This document shows positions 1 through 8,796 of a DNA stretch of 24,327 nt, one piece after another. This DNA is from Methanobacteriota archaeon (GTDB lineage Archaea > Thermoplasmatota > Poseidoniia > Poseidoniales > Poseidoniaceae). Numbering within the stretch: the first letter of the stretch is position 1; every line of letters begins with the position of its first letter. A program made the translations under genes and the position numbers. The DNA lies in NCBI GenBank assembly GCA_002725275.1, contig PBOE01000018.1, forward strand, positions 1 to 24,327, written 5' to 3'. Under the pieces are notes generated by a model. That model ran no database searches and had not been told where the DNA came from. It worked only from the letters and a program-made list of their open reading frames with translations.

Positions 1-48
1 CTCAACAGATATTGTACCGGGACGAATTGAGGGGGCGCACGGTCAGGT

Positions 49-891
49 TCAGCGGTGTTTCCACTCGGCCGTCGTTCGGTTCATGAAGGCCTGAACGCCG
101 ATTTCTTTGTCCTCGCTGTCAAACAGGCCAGCGAAGGCGATGGCTTCGACCTCCACTCCGTCGGTCAGTCCCTCGTCAAGCGCTGCACGGACGGTGGCTT
201 TGCCGACCCGTAGGGCGAGCGAGGATTTGCTGCCAATGCGCTGAGCCATGGCCATGACGGTGTCCTCCAAGTCGTCGGCGGGCACCACGTGGTTCACCAG
301 TCCGATTCGAAGTGCTTCTTCAGCGGGAACCATGTCGCCGGTCATGATCATCTCGTGGGCTTTCCCGTACCCGACAAGTCGCTCGAGGCGCTGGGTGGCA
401 CCGTATCCGGGAATGAGCCCCAAGTTGATCTCGGGCGTGCCAAAGGTGGATCGGTCGCTGGCGATGCGGATGTCGCACGAACAGGCGACTTCGCAGCCGC
501 CACCCAGCGCAAAACCGTCAACCATGGCGATGGTGGGCTTGCTGAGATTCCAGAGCGCTTCGACAGCGTTGTTTCGGAACCGCTCTCGAATGACCTCGCT
601 ACCGGCACCCGCAAATTCGGTGATGTCGGCGCCGGCCACGAAGGCGTGAGGCTTGGCTCGCTTCCCTTCAGGTGGAGGATTGGGCGATGCGCCTGTAACC
701 ACCAGGACGCGCACGTCATCGGTGGCTTCCATCCATTCGCAAACCGCGTGAAGCGACGCCAGGACGTCAGCGTTCAACGCGTTGAGTTTGTCGGGTCGGT
801 CAATCGTCATGCTGGCGATGAATCCGAGGTCATGTTCCTCGCTGATGGGATGGAGTTCCACCTTCATGACGTCGCTCTGCGGGGGGTTCAT
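49..891 (-). CDS. Enoyl-CoA hydratase (crotonase family)
   Basis: Hydrates trans-2-enoyl-CoA to 3-hydroxyacyl-CoA in beta-oxidation or related CoA pathways; cytoplasmic. From the ATG at 891 the product is 280 aa. The first CoA/oxyanion motif VAGADI lies near residues 85-90 and the second, GGGCE, near 130-134. Both catalytic glutamates of true hydratases are present: E134 in GGGCEVA and E154 in GTPEINLG. A proline- and lysine-rich insert of about 15 residues (SPNPPPEGKRAK) precedes VAGADI, which is unusual. The frame stays open upstream to a TTG at 939. I prefer the ATG at 891, which has GGAG just upstream; the ATG at 867 is also possible. It is transcribed divergently from the ABC transporter operon. 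The family is certain; the substrate cannot be told from sequence. Confidence 0.9.
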   Translation of the reverse strand: MNPPQSDVMKVELHPISEEHDLGFIASMTIDRPDKLNALNADVLASLHAVCEWMEATDDVRVLVVTGASPNPPPEGKRAKPHAFVAGADITEFAGAGSEVIRERFRNNAVEALWNLSKPTIAMVDGFALGGGCEVACSCDIRIASDRSTFGTPEINLGLIPGYGATQRLERLVGYGKAHEMIMTGDMVPAEEALRIGLVNHVVPADDLEDTVMAMAQRIGSKSSLALRVGKATVRAALDEGLTDGVEVEAIAFAGLFDSEDKEIGVQAFMNRTTAEWKHR

Positions 892-953
892 GTCTCCACT
901 GACGGACCCCCGCTTCTTGATGTCATCGCCGGGGTTCAATGAGGCACAACCAA

Positions 954-975
954 GGTATGATAATTCAAAACGAAA
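954..975. promoter_or_regulatory. A/T-rich core of a divergent promoter
   Basis: This A/T-rich island lies between the hydratase gene (-) and the ABC ATPase gene (+). It contains TATGATAATTCAAAA, and its centre is about 24 bp before the ATG at 986, the spacing expected for an archaeal TATA box of a leaderless transcript. It may also serve the minus-strand hydratase gene. Inferred from position and composition only. Confidence 0.45.
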
Positions 976-985
976 TCAACGATGT

Positions 986-1771
986 ATGGCTGGGGGCAAA
1001 GAACCGATGGTCAGCGCCGTGGACATGGCGAAAAAATACGGCGACTTCATCGCGCTTCACCCGTTGAACGTCGAGGTCCACGCCGGTGAATTTTTTGGCG
1101 TGTTTGGGCCCAACGGTGCAGGGAAATCAACGTTCATCAAGCTCCTGACCGGTCAACTCCGACCGAGCAAAGGTCGCATTGAAGTGCTGGGCGTCGACGC
1201 CGTCAACGACCCGCAAAAGGTCAAGGCCAACATCGGCATCGTGCCCGAATCAGAATCTCCACCTTCCTTCCTCACGCCGGCTGAATTCCTCGAATTCGTT
1301 GCTCGCCTGCGCGGTGTGGAGGACATGAAGGCCAAGGTCGAGCACTGGTTGGCGTGGTTCGGTCTTCAAGATAAACGGGACACGATGTGCAAGGACCTGT
1401 CCAAAGGCCAACGCCAAAAGGTCATGCTGGCCAGCGCGTTCATCCACAAGCCCAAACTGCTTTTCCTGGACGAACCCTTTGCCAACCTCGACCCGATTTA
1501 TCAGCGAAAATGCAGGGAATGGCTGCTGGACCACGTGGCCGATGGGGGCACGATTTTCCTGTGCTCGCACGTTCTTGAAATGGCCGAACGGATGTGCAAT
1601 CGGATGGCCATCATCAACGACGGCAAGGTGCTCGCCGCAGGAACCGTCAAGGGGCTCAAGCAATCCGAGGACGAAACTTTGGAGGACGTGTTCATCCGCT
1701 TGGTGGGGCGTTCCATCGAAGACGTTGAGCGTTTGAGCGACGAAGGGGTCACGGACGATTCGGAGGAATGA
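986..1771 (+). CDS. ABC transporter ATP-binding protein
   Basis: Cytoplasmic ATPase that energises the membrane protein encoded immediately downstream. From the ATG at 986 it is 261 aa, a normal size for a single nucleotide-binding domain. Walker A GPNGAGKST is at residues 41-49, the signature LSKGQ at 138-142 and Walker B LLFLDEP at 158-164, followed by a D-loop (NLDP) and the switch histidine in CSHVLE. All catalytic positions are intact. The frame is open upstream to 782, but that part overlaps the hydratase gene antisense and does not look like ABC sequence. The ATG at 1007 is an alternative start. Its stop overlaps the permease start in ATGA, indicating translational coupling. The sequence resembles ABC-2 exporter ATPases; cargo is unknown. 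Confidence 0.92.
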   Translation: MAGGKEPMVSAVDMAKKYGDFIALHPLNVEVHAGEFFGVFGPNGAGKSTFIKLLTGQLRPSKGRIEVLGVDAVNDPQKVKANIGIVPESESPPSFLTPAEFLEFVARLRGVEDMKAKVEHWLAWFGLQDKRDTMCKDLSKGQRQKVMLASAFIHKPKLLFLDEPFANLDPIYQRKCREWLLDHVADGGTIFLCSHVLEMAERMCNRMAIINDGKVLAAGTVKGLKQSEDETLEDVFIRLVGRSIEDVERLSDEGVTDDSEE

Positions 1772-3465
1772 TCGTGGCGGGGACCTTCGTTGAATCGCGT
1801 CCTTGGACGGACGAAGATTTCAGCGAAGCCGGGTCGCTGGGAACCTCTTCCCACGGGGTCACGTTGAACGAACCGCTTCGTGGTTGGTCGTCGTTTTCGG
1901 CCACCTTCCGGGTGATGTTTCTTGAGGAGGGCCGCAAAAGCGTCGAGTTTGCAAAAAAGCGGCAAATGGTGCTTTTTCCGCTGTTGTTAACGCTCGTGAC
2001 GGCCATCTCCACCATCGGCCTTCAGTTCCTGGTGGGCGACTCCACGGCCCAAACTTCGGACATTGATTCGAAGACCTTCACCTGGCAGGAACTACGGTTT
2101 GCGCTCCATCTGCCGATGTTCATGTTTTCGCTGGGGATGGGCACGTTCGCCTTCATGGGTCGGGACGCCATCGTCCGTCGAACGGGCACCAAGAATTTCC
2201 TGCTCGCCGCGCCTGCTCTCCAACCGCTGCCCAATTCCATGGCGCATTTCGCCTATTTCGTCAAAGATTTGTTGTTCTACGTGCTCCTCATCTTGACGCC
2301 CATCATTGCCGGTATGGCCCTTGGCATCCTGATGGACGGGTTTGCCGGCATTCGCACACCGCTGCTCTGGACCTCCCTGCCTTGGACGTGGCTGGCCATG
2401 GCCACCACGCTGGGTCAAGGTCTGGCGCTGTCTTTCCTCGCCTCGTCGTTGTGGCTGCGCGGCCGCCCCTTCACGGTGGTCGGTCCGGTGGCCATCGTCG
2501 CCGTCGGTATCGGCGTTGGTGTTGGGGTGTTGCCCGCCGACCTTCTGCTGTGGGGCTTGGCGGCTCAATCCAGCCAGAGCGGTCTCGCCATCGTGCTGGG
2601 TTTGCTGCTCTCGCTGGCCATCGGGATGGTGGCGTCCCTGCTCATTCTCGATGATTTTGACGTGAGCGTGGTGGAACGCGGCGACCTGTTGGCGCCCACC
2701 TACGCTCGCCTTGGCTTCCTTGGACGAGGTCATATCCGCCTCATCGTCGCCAAGGAATTCGTTGACCTGTTCCGTTCAGGGGCGATCAAGAAGATGACCG
2801 TTTCCTACGCCATCCCGCTGCTCGTGTTGCTCGGCATGGCGTGGTTGGTCGACTTCGCAGAGGCCCCCATTCCAATCAACTTGCTGTCCTACGCGCCGTT
2901 CCTCGGGTTCTTCGGGTTCAACTTCTACTCGTGGTTGACCATCCTCGATTCGCCCGATTTCATGAACGGCTTGCCGTTGAAAGTTCCTGATTTGATTCGG
3001 GCGAAAGTCGTGGTTTATTTCCTCGCCACGTCGTGGATTTCGCTGATTTTCATCGTGCTGATGGCGTGGCGACTCGACGAGTGGGCCTCCCTTCCCACGA
3101 GCATCATCGTCATGTTTGCCAATTCGGTTTACATCGTCGCCCTGACCGCCTTTTTGATGGGCCTGCGACCCAACAAAGCCATCTTTGACGCATCCATCAT
3201 GGTCTGGTTTTGGATCGGCACCGTGCTCCCGCTTCTGGGTCTGTTCCTTCTCTCGTTCACCCAAGGAGACGTGAGCTTGTACGGAAATTGGTGGGAGCGA
3301 GCCAGCCAGGACGGGTTGGCCGCCACGGCCCAAATGTACGACGAAACGATGGTGCAACAGGGCTACATGGGCATGATCGCCATCTCCGTGGGCTTGATTC
3401 TCGCCTCGGCGCTGTTGTGGAAATTGATGGACACCCGCTGGGGGCGTTCGGAGTTCTCAAACTGA
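1768..3465 (+). CDS. ABC-2-like multispanning permease
   Basis: 565-aa membrane protein whose ATG overlaps the stop of the ATPase gene by 4 nt (ATGA), so it is its likely membrane partner. The first 65 or so residues are polar and include EEGRKSVEFAKKRQ just before the first membrane segment, near 68-89. I count about 12 hydrophobic segments by eye, the last near 532-552, ending in a short polar tail. The long form suggests a fused, two-half ABC-2 permease rather than the usual six-helix subunit, so it could act as a pseudodimer with two ATPase copies. There is no signal peptide or soluble domain. Substrate and direction are not visible; export is the commoner role in this family. Confidence 0.8.
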   Translation: MIVAGTFVESRPWTDEDFSEAGSLGTSSHGVTLNEPLRGWSSFSATFRVMFLEEGRKSVEFAKKRQMVLFPLLLTLVTAISTIGLQFLVGDSTAQTSDIDSKTFTWQELRFALHLPMFMFSLGMGTFAFMGRDAIVRRTGTKNFLLAAPALQPLPNSMAHFAYFVKDLLFYVLLILTPIIAGMALGILMDGFAGIRTPLLWTSLPWTWLAMATTLGQGLALSFLASSLWLRGRPFTVVGPVAIVAVGIGVGVGVLPADLLLWGLAAQSSQSGLAIVLGLLLSLAIGMVASLLILDDFDVSVVERGDLLAPTYARLGFLGRGHIRLIVAKEFVDLFRSGAIKKMTVSYAIPLLVLLGMAWLVDFAEAPIPINLLSYAPFLGFFGFNFYSWLTILDSPDFMNGLPLKVPDLIRAKVVVYFLATSWISLIFIVLMAWRLDEWASLPTSIIVMFANSVYIVALTAFLMGLRPNKAIFDASIMVWFWIGTVLPLLGLFLLSFTQGDVSLYGNWWERASQDGLAATAQMYDETMVQQGYMGMIAISVGLILASALLWKLMDTRWGRSEFSN

Positions 3466-3521
3466 ACCTCTTGCCCCCAACGGGAGGTAGGTTCTTGGGC
3501 GGTAAGCGCCGGCCAGCAACC

Positions 3522-4076
3522 ATGGGTCAGGTCGTGGCGGTGTGCGGCATGCCGGGCTCGGGAAAGGGCGAATTCGCTGCCGTGCTGTCCGACGCGGGCG
3601 TCCCCATCGTCTCCATGGGCGACATGATTCGCACTGAAGTTCGTCGCTTGGGCATGGAGGAAGCACCCCACGTTTTCGGCGAGGTCGCCGCCGCGTTGCG
3701 TGCTGCACACGGCGAGGACGTCTTGGCCGTGCGCCTGTGCGACCGCGTGGACGAACTGCTCGCCGACCACCCGTTGGTGCTCATTGAAGGCCTGCGCGGC
3801 ACGGCCGAAGACGCCGTGTTTGCGACTCGTTGGGGCGACGCCTACCGAACGGTGGCCATCATCGCCGACGCCGAACTCCGGTTTCAGCGAACCCTGAGCC
3901 GTGGGCGTTCAGAGGACGGCGACCGGGCCGCCTTCGAGGCGCGAAACCAGCGCGAGCGAGGTTGGGGCCTCGAGGTCCTCATTGAGGCCGCCGCAGACCA
4001 ACTCCACAACGACGTGGAACTGCAGGAATTTCACGACCGATGCCAGGCTTGGATGGCCACCGTTCTGGCGACTTAA
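3522..4076 (+). CDS. UPF0200-type NMP-kinase-like P-loop protein
   Basis: 184-aa soluble protein of the archaeal UPF0200 group, which resembles adenylate and dephospho-CoA kinases; its substrate is not established as far as I know. The P-loop GMPGSGKGE is at about residues 9-17, followed by a switch-like VSMGDMIRTEVRR segment that matches the substrate side of NMP kinases, and by VLIEGLRG, a Walker-B-like strand. A basic stretch (RTLSRGRSEDGDR) could be the lid. The ATG at 3522 was chosen because it sits nine residues before the P-loop; the frame is open to 3210, but that part overlaps the permease gene. The 56-bp gap after the permease shows no clear TATA box, so co-transcription is likely. 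Confidence 0.8.
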   Translation: MGQVVAVCGMPGSGKGEFAAVLSDAGVPIVSMGDMIRTEVRRLGMEEAPHVFGEVAAALRAAHGEDVLAVRLCDRVDELLADHPLVLIEGLRGTAEDAVFATRWGDAYRTVAIIADAELRFQRTLSRGRSEDGDRAAFEARNQRERGWGLEVLIEAAADQLHNDVELQEFHDRCQAWMATVLAT

Positions 4077-4194
4077 TCGGCGTTGGTCGGGTCCGTGAAA
4101 CGCGCCACAGCAGGGCGGTTTGCGGCTGAATTCCACCCAAGTGTTATAGTCGGGGAGATGTTGTAGCAAACTGCAATCGCGGGGGTTGGTGACC
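4077..4194 (+). promoter_or_regulatory. Promoter/leader of the pilus-like operon
   Basis: 118-bp spacer before the secretion ATPase. A TATA-like GTTATAGT at about 4143-4150 lies 45-50 bp before the ATG at 4195. A G-rich SD-like sequence ending in GGTGACC abuts the ATG. Together these suggest a short leadered transcript. Inferred from position. Confidence 0.4.
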
Positions 4195-5718
4195 ATGGCA
4201 AGAAAAAAACGCGGTGGCGGTGGACGACAGCGAGCCCGGCAACGACAACAGTACGACGAGTTGGACAAGTACCCGGTCATGCCGCCTCATGCCTTTGCTC
4301 GCATCGTCCGTGACAAGCAGACGCTCAACATCATCTACCAGATCATTGAGCCTCCGTTGACGAAGAAAGAACAGGAGCAACGGGACGAAATCATGGACAT
4401 TTTCATTCGGTCGCTGACCGCCAACATTGAGGAAATCGATTCCAATCCCGAGGCCTACGTCCGCACGGCCATGGACAAGGTCATCAAATCCTACAGCATG
4501 AAAATCAACAAGAAATCCAAGTCGAAGCTGTTCTACTACCTCCGTCGAGATCTCATCGGCTACGGCAAGATGGACGTCCTGATGAACGACGTGAACGTTG
4601 AGGACATTTCGCTTGACGGCACCAACGTCCCTATCTTTGCCTATCACCGTAAATTTGAGTCCGTGGAGACGACCTGTGTTTGGGAAACCGATGAGGAACT
4701 GGAATCGTACGTCATCAAACTCGCCCAGCGTTGTGGAAAGCACATTTCGGTGGCTGAGCCTTTGCTGGACGCCACTTTGATGGACGGTTCCCGTATCGTC
4801 ATGAAACTCGGGCACGAGATCTCGACCCGTGGGTCGGCGTTCTGTATCCGACGGTTCAAGGACGACCCGTTCTCGCCGGCCGACATCGTGGCCTTCCGGA
4901 CCATGTCCTCCCTGATGGTCGCTTACCTTTGGATCGCCTTCCAGAACGAAGTGCCGATGCTGTTCGTCGGCGGTACGGCTTCCGGAAAGACCACGACGCT
5001 CAACGCCATGTGCATCTTCATCCCGTGGCAAATGAAGATCGTCTCCATCGAGTCCACCCGTGAAGTCAACATCCCGCAACCCAACTGGGTGCCAGGTTTG
5101 ACCCGGCAAGGGTTCGGTGGTGAAAGCGATGAAGGTGTCATCGGTGAGTTCGAATTGCTCAAGGCAGCGTTACGTGAACGGCCCGAATACATCATTGTGG
5201 GTGAGATTCGTGGTGCGGAAGCGTACGTGTTGTTCCAAGCCATGGCCACGGGGCACTGCGCCTACTCAACGGTTCACGCTGACTCCGTGCCTTCCCTCGT
5301 TCACCGGCTGGAGAACAAACCGATCGACATCCCGCGTGTCCTTCTGCCTGCACTCGAGGCCTGTTCGATTCAGATCCAGACCCGTATCAACGGACGCCGT
5401 GTCCGACGCACAAAGCAGGTGGTGGAAATCGTCGGTATCGATCCGAACTCCATGGAGGTCATCACCAACGAAGTGTTCCGCTGGGACGTGACCAACGACG
5501 ATTTCATCTTCAGCGGCAAGTCCTACGTGCTTGAGAAAATCATGGTTAAAATCAACTACAGCCAGGAAGAGATGCGTCGTGAACTGCGCACCCGAAAGCG
5601 TATCCTCGAGTGGATGGTGCTCAATGACATTCGAAAGGCCGACCAAGTGTCGCAAATCGTCACCGAGTACTACGTTCGACCCAACGAAATCCTCGCTCGC
5701 GTGGACGGGTTGAAGTGA
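4195..5718 (+). CDS. Type II/IV secretion ATPase (ArlI/TadA/PilB-like)
   Basis: Hexameric motor ATPase that powers assembly of archaeal type IV pili, Tad-like pili or archaella from the cytoplasmic face. 507 aa from the ATG at 4195. The basic N-terminus (KKRGGGGRQRARQRQQ) is followed by the family's N-terminal domain with GYGKMDVLMND and VEDISLDG. Walker A GGTASGKTT is near residues 257-265 and the Walker B strand YIIVGEIRG near 332-340, followed by MATGHCAYSTVHADS, the His-box region. All core motifs look intact. It is the first gene of a five-gene plus-strand cluster with two platform proteins downstream. No prepilin, archaellin or prepilin peptidase gene is in the window, so pilus versus archaellum cannot be settled; a Tad/Epd-like pilus is my preferred reading. 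Confidence 0.93.
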   Translation: MARKKRGGGGRQRARQRQQYDELDKYPVMPPHAFARIVRDKQTLNIIYQIIEPPLTKKEQEQRDEIMDIFIRSLTANIEEIDSNPEAYVRTAMDKVIKSYSMKINKKSKSKLFYYLRRDLIGYGKMDVLMNDVNVEDISLDGTNVPIFAYHRKFESVETTCVWETDEELESYVIKLAQRCGKHISVAEPLLDATLMDGSRIVMKLGHEISTRGSAFCIRRFKDDPFSPADIVAFRTMSSLMVAYLWIAFQNEVPMLFVGGTASGKTTTLNAMCIFIPWQMKIVSIESTREVNIPQPNWVPGLTRQGFGGESDEGVIGEFELLKAALRERPEYIIVGEIRGAEAYVLFQAMATGHCAYSTVHADSVPSLVHRLENKPIDIPRVLLPALEACSIQIQTRINGRRVRRTKQVVEIVGIDPNSMEVITNEVFRWDVTNDDFIFSGKSYVLEKIMVKINYSQEEMRRELRTRKRILEWMVLNDIRKADQVSQIVTEYYVRPNEILARVDGLK

Positions 5719-5742
5719 GGCGGCACTACAGGAGTCGATAAC

Positions 5743-6762
5743 ATGGACCTCACGGCATGGCAACGCATCTGCAATCGGCTCCTCGGGCCGTTCGTGAAAA
5801 AGCGTGCGCGCCGTGACAAGGACTTGTCGGCCAACCTCGTCAAGGGCTCCATGGGCATGATGCCAGAGGTGTACCTCTCCACCGTCATCGTCACCTCCAT
5901 CGCCATCACCCTGATGTCTTGGGCGTTTGTAGCTGTCTTCTTCATCCCCGACATCGGCGTCATCGCCTTCTACGAGAGCATCCAAGACTCCGCGAGCCTC
6001 AACCCGTGTTTCGAATGGGAATATTGGAACCCCGACCTCGTCGACCCCACGCAACCCGGGAACGGTTGCCCTGAATATGCGCTTCAAGTCTTCCCACCGG
6101 TCTTGAAAGTCATCATCGTTGCTCTTGGAGGGCTCATCGTCCCCTATGCGGCCTTCGTGTACAACAAGGGCGGGGCTGCCCGTGAGGCCAAGCGCCGAGG
6201 CGACATGATCGAAAAGTACCTGCCTTACGCCGCCTCCTACACCGCTGCGATGTCGGCTGCCAACGCCACACCGGCCAAAATTTTCAGGTCCCTCGCCATG
6301 AACAAGGACATCTACGGCGACGTGGCCGACGACGCGGCGATGATCTACCGCGACATCACTCTCCTGGGCTACGACCTCATCACGGCGATGAAGATGAGCG
6401 TCGACCGGGCGGCCTCTGTTTGGCTGACGGAATTTTTCCAGGGCATGGTCGGGACCCTCACGGCCGGTGGCCAACTCAAACTGTACTTCTTGAACCGTGC
6501 CGAGCACTACATGCGTGAAAACCGCACTCGCCTCGGGCAGTTTCTCGAGTCCATCGCTCTGCTGGCCGAGTCCTACATCGTGGTCGCCGTTGCCATGCCG
6601 CTTTTCCTCATCGTGATGCTCGTCATCATGTTCTGGGTGTCGGGTTCGGGCGCACAAATGAGCGAGGGCATGCTGTACGGCATCGTGTTGGGCTTCATTC
6701 CGATGATTCACATCGCCTATGCCGTTTTGGTTTGGACCAGCAGCAAGGAGCAAGAAATGTGA
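5743..6762 (+). CDS. Filament platform protein 1 (T2SF, TadB/ArlJ-like)
   Basis: 339-aa inner-membrane platform protein that would anchor the ATPase and pilins. Hydrophobic segments are near residues 44-69, 119-140, 277-299 and 311-331; the T2SF cytoplasmic helical region is about 145-270, with PYAASYTAAMSAA and an EFFQGMVGTLTAGG core. Between the first two membrane segments is an outer loop of about 50 residues with two cysteines, C89 and C109, that could form a disulfide. It begins 24 nt after the ATPase stop, with GGAG upstream. Its small size and pairing with a second platform gene recall TadB/TadC pairs. Confident as a T2SF-type protein; exact subclass uncertain. Confidence 0.85.
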   Translation: MDLTAWQRICNRLLGPFVKKRARRDKDLSANLVKGSMGMMPEVYLSTVIVTSIAITLMSWAFVAVFFIPDIGVIAFYESIQDSASLNPCFEWEYWNPDLVDPTQPGNGCPEYALQVFPPVLKVIIVALGGLIVPYAAFVYNKGGAAREAKRRGDMIEKYLPYAASYTAAMSAANATPAKIFRSLAMNKDIYGDVADDAAMIYRDITLLGYDLITAMKMSVDRAASVWLTEFFQGMVGTLTAGGQLKLYFLNRAEHYMRENRTRLGQFLESIALLAESYIVVAVAMPLFLIVMLVIMFWVSGSGAQMSEGMLYGIVLGFIPMIHIAYAVLVWTSSKEQEM

Positions 6763-6776
6763 GGGGGTGAGACTCG

Positions 6777-8351
6777 GTGGCACGAAAGAAGGACAAGATT
6801 GTGGTCAACCTTGACTTGCCCAAGGACGACACCACGATGACGAAACTCTACGTCATCCTGTTCTTTTCCATCATTCTCGGGTTGGGCAGCGGTCTGTTTT
6901 GGATTTCAAACTCCGGCTTTGTCCCCACTGCCAACGGTGAGCCGATGTTCACCAACCTCTACTGCGGAGCCACCGCTCAGGACGAACTGGGCAATCCGAC
7001 CGGCGAATACTTCCAGACCAACCAGAAGCCAACCTACACCGCCAACCAAACCTGTTCCATTCTCCAAGACAGACCCGACCGCATCACGTGGGAGGACGAG
7101 GAGTGGACGATGGTCACCAAACGCGGGAAAAATTTCGACGTACCGGGTGTCCCGGCATCCGCCACGGGCGGCTCGGCCGTGTTCCAACCGCTCTGGCTGA
7201 ATTACACCGTAGAAGCCTCTTCTGACTACAATTACATCGTTGCGATTCGTTCATCGGACGGCGATCAGCAGTGGGCCAAAAACCGGACGGCCAACAGCGG
7301 TGAAGAGCAACTCTTCATCGAAACCATTCCTCCCGACACCCGCTACGAGATGGTCTTCATGACCACCCAAGAAGGGCAGTTTTTGCAGACCGTCACGTTC
7401 GACATGACCGTCCACTACCAAGACGGCATTCCCACCAACATGAACAACAAATCGCTGTGGTTGGGGCCTGCCTGGGAGGTGGGGCCGCTCAAGGTTCACC
7501 CCACGATTTTCCTCAACTTCTTTGGTTTGACTTTCTTTTTCTTTATCTTCCCTGCTTCCTACTACTGGGAACGTGTTGAGAAGGAGAAGAACGAGGTTGA
7601 GGAGAAGTTCCCCGATTTCCTTCGAGACCTTGCTGAGTACTGGAAGGGTGGTCTTTCCATGACGGTGGCCGTGCAAACCCTGGCGACCTCTGAATACGGT
7701 GCCTTGAACGACGAGGTCAAGAAAATGTCCGACCAGCTCAGTTGGGGTGTCAAGTTCTCCGACGTCATCGGCCAGTTTGCCGAACGGGTTGGCACGCCGC
7801 TCGTGCGTCGTGCCATCACGCTGATCGCCGAGGCCGACCGAGCAGGCGGGAAAATTTCCGACATTCTCGTCACCGCAGCCAACGATTCCCGGGAACTGAA
7901 ATTCCTCGAGGGCGAACGACGGCGAGCCATTGGGTCGTACATTGCGGTCATTTGGACGTCGTACTTCGTTTTCCTCGGCGTGATCGTCGTGTTGGCCAAG
8001 GTGTTTATTCCCGCCATTGCCGGTTCGAACTCCGGTGGTGAGGACGGCGGCGACAGCGGCGGTCAAACCATCGGGAACATGACGATTCGCAACATCGACC
8101 CGCTGTTCTTCCTGACGATTTTCTACTATGGCGTGACCATGCAGGCGCTTGGCAACGGCTCCATGGCGGGGTTGATGTCGACGGGTCGCTTCTCCACGGG
8201 CTTCAAGCATTCAGGGATGATGATCGTCGTGGCGCTCGTGGTGTTCAACCTCGTTGCGTTTTCACCCGACCTCATCGGCATCACCGAAGTGCCGGGCCTG
8301 AACCCCTCTTCGGGAACCTTCGTTCCATCCCCGCTCTATTTCGGAGGTTGA
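6777..8351 (+). CDS. Filament platform protein 2 with large outer domain
   Basis: 524-aa second T2SF platform protein. It starts at a GTG (6777) after GAGGGGGTGAG, a strong SD that overlaps the previous stop. TM1 is about residues 23-44. A polar domain of roughly 195 residues (about 45-241) follows, with two cysteines (C63, C93) and Asn-X-Ser/Thr sequons such as NYT, NRT and NKS, fitting an extracytoplasmic location. TM2 is about 242-263; then comes the T2SF helical domain (EEKFPDFLRDLAEYWKGG, then TPLVRRAITLIAEADRAGG), then further TM segments. A Gly/Ser/Asp-rich loop (SNSGGEDGGDSGG) sits between later helices. Family members usually lack such a large outer domain. The T2SF assignment is strong; the role of the outer domain is unknown. 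Confidence 0.85.
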   Translation: MARKKDKIVVNLDLPKDDTTMTKLYVILFFSIILGLGSGLFWISNSGFVPTANGEPMFTNLYCGATAQDELGNPTGEYFQTNQKPTYTANQTCSILQDRPDRITWEDEEWTMVTKRGKNFDVPGVPASATGGSAVFQPLWLNYTVEASSDYNYIVAIRSSDGDQQWAKNRTANSGEEQLFIETIPPDTRYEMVFMTTQEGQFLQTVTFDMTVHYQDGIPTNMNNKSLWLGPAWEVGPLKVHPTIFLNFFGLTFFFFIFPASYYWERVEKEKNEVEEKFPDFLRDLAEYWKGGLSMTVAVQTLATSEYGALNDEVKKMSDQLSWGVKFSDVIGQFAERVGTPLVRRAITLIAEADRAGGKISDILVTAANDSRELKFLEGERRRAIGSYIAVIWTSYFVFLGVIVVLAKVFIPAIAGSNSGGEDGGDSGGQTIGNMTIRNIDPLFFLTIFYYGVTMQALGNGSMAGLMSTGRFSTGFKHSGMMIVVALVVFNLVAFSPDLIGITEVPGLNPSSGTFVPSPLYFGG

Positions 8352-8355
8352 CGAC

Positions 8356-8796
8356 GTGCGTCACGACGAAGAGGCCCAGATTCACATTCTGGAAATGCTC
8401 ACGCTCTTCTGGCTGTTCTTCATGTCGGCCACGTTTTTGATTCGAGTCCACGTGCCGGATTCCGCTTCAGTGGCGCTCGATTCCTCCCTCGAGATGGCGG
8501 CCGATGATGCCATCCGGTACGGCCTGGGGCTGGAGGCAGAAATCGAAGGCGACAGTCGGCTGGAAGAATTGCTGGCCGCGGACGAGCGTGAGGAAGCATG
8601 CACACTTCTCCAGTCGGCCGTGGCGGCGGGCAAGGAGGCCAATTGTTGGCTGGCCAAGGACGGTTCCGTTGCGACCCCGCACGGCACCGTAGGAACGCCT
8701 TCGGGTGGCACGGTGGCGGTTCACCATCTCGTGGTCATCGGACCGTACGCGTGGACGGTCACGTTGGACGTGTGGGCCCGTGGAGGTGGTGCCTGA
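8356..8796 (+). CDS. Small pilin-like/TadE-like membrane protein
   Basis: 146-aa protein starting at GTG 8356; the SD GGAGGTTGA overlaps the stop of the platform gene. A short acidic N-terminus (RHDEEAQIH) precedes a single hydrophobic segment at about residues 11-33 (MLTLFWLFFMSATFLI), followed by a small polar, presumably outer, domain with two cysteines (in EACTLL and ANCWLA). This layout recalls pseudopilin or accessory-pilin proteins that follow archaeal pilB/pilC genes. I see no clear class III signal peptide cleavage motif (a basic residue, Gly or Ala, then a hydrophobic helix). It could be a minor pilin or a platform accessory subunit; the assignment rests mainly on architecture and operon position. 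Confidence 0.6.
   Translation: MRHDEEAQIHILEMLTLFWLFFMSATFLIRVHVPDSASVALDSSLEMAADDAIRYGLGLEAEIEGDSRLEELLAADEREEACTLLQSAVAAGKEANCWLAKDGSVATPHGTVGTPSGGTVAVHHLVVIGPYAWTVTLDVWARGGGA

Noticed and set aside
782..985. N-terminal extension of the ABC ATPase
   Set aside because: The extra 68 codons overlap the hydratase gene antisense, are not ABC-like, and a TATA-like patch sits right before the ATG at 986.
5266..6783. Long minus-strand open frame (505 codons)
   Set aside because: It lies antisense to the secretion ATPase and first platform genes, has His/Asp/Val-rich composition typical of antisense high-GC frames, and no motif; the plus-strand genes are certain.
7251..8210. Minus-strand open frame of 319 codons
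   Set aside because: Antisense to the second platform gene; charged low-complexity composition and no start signal.
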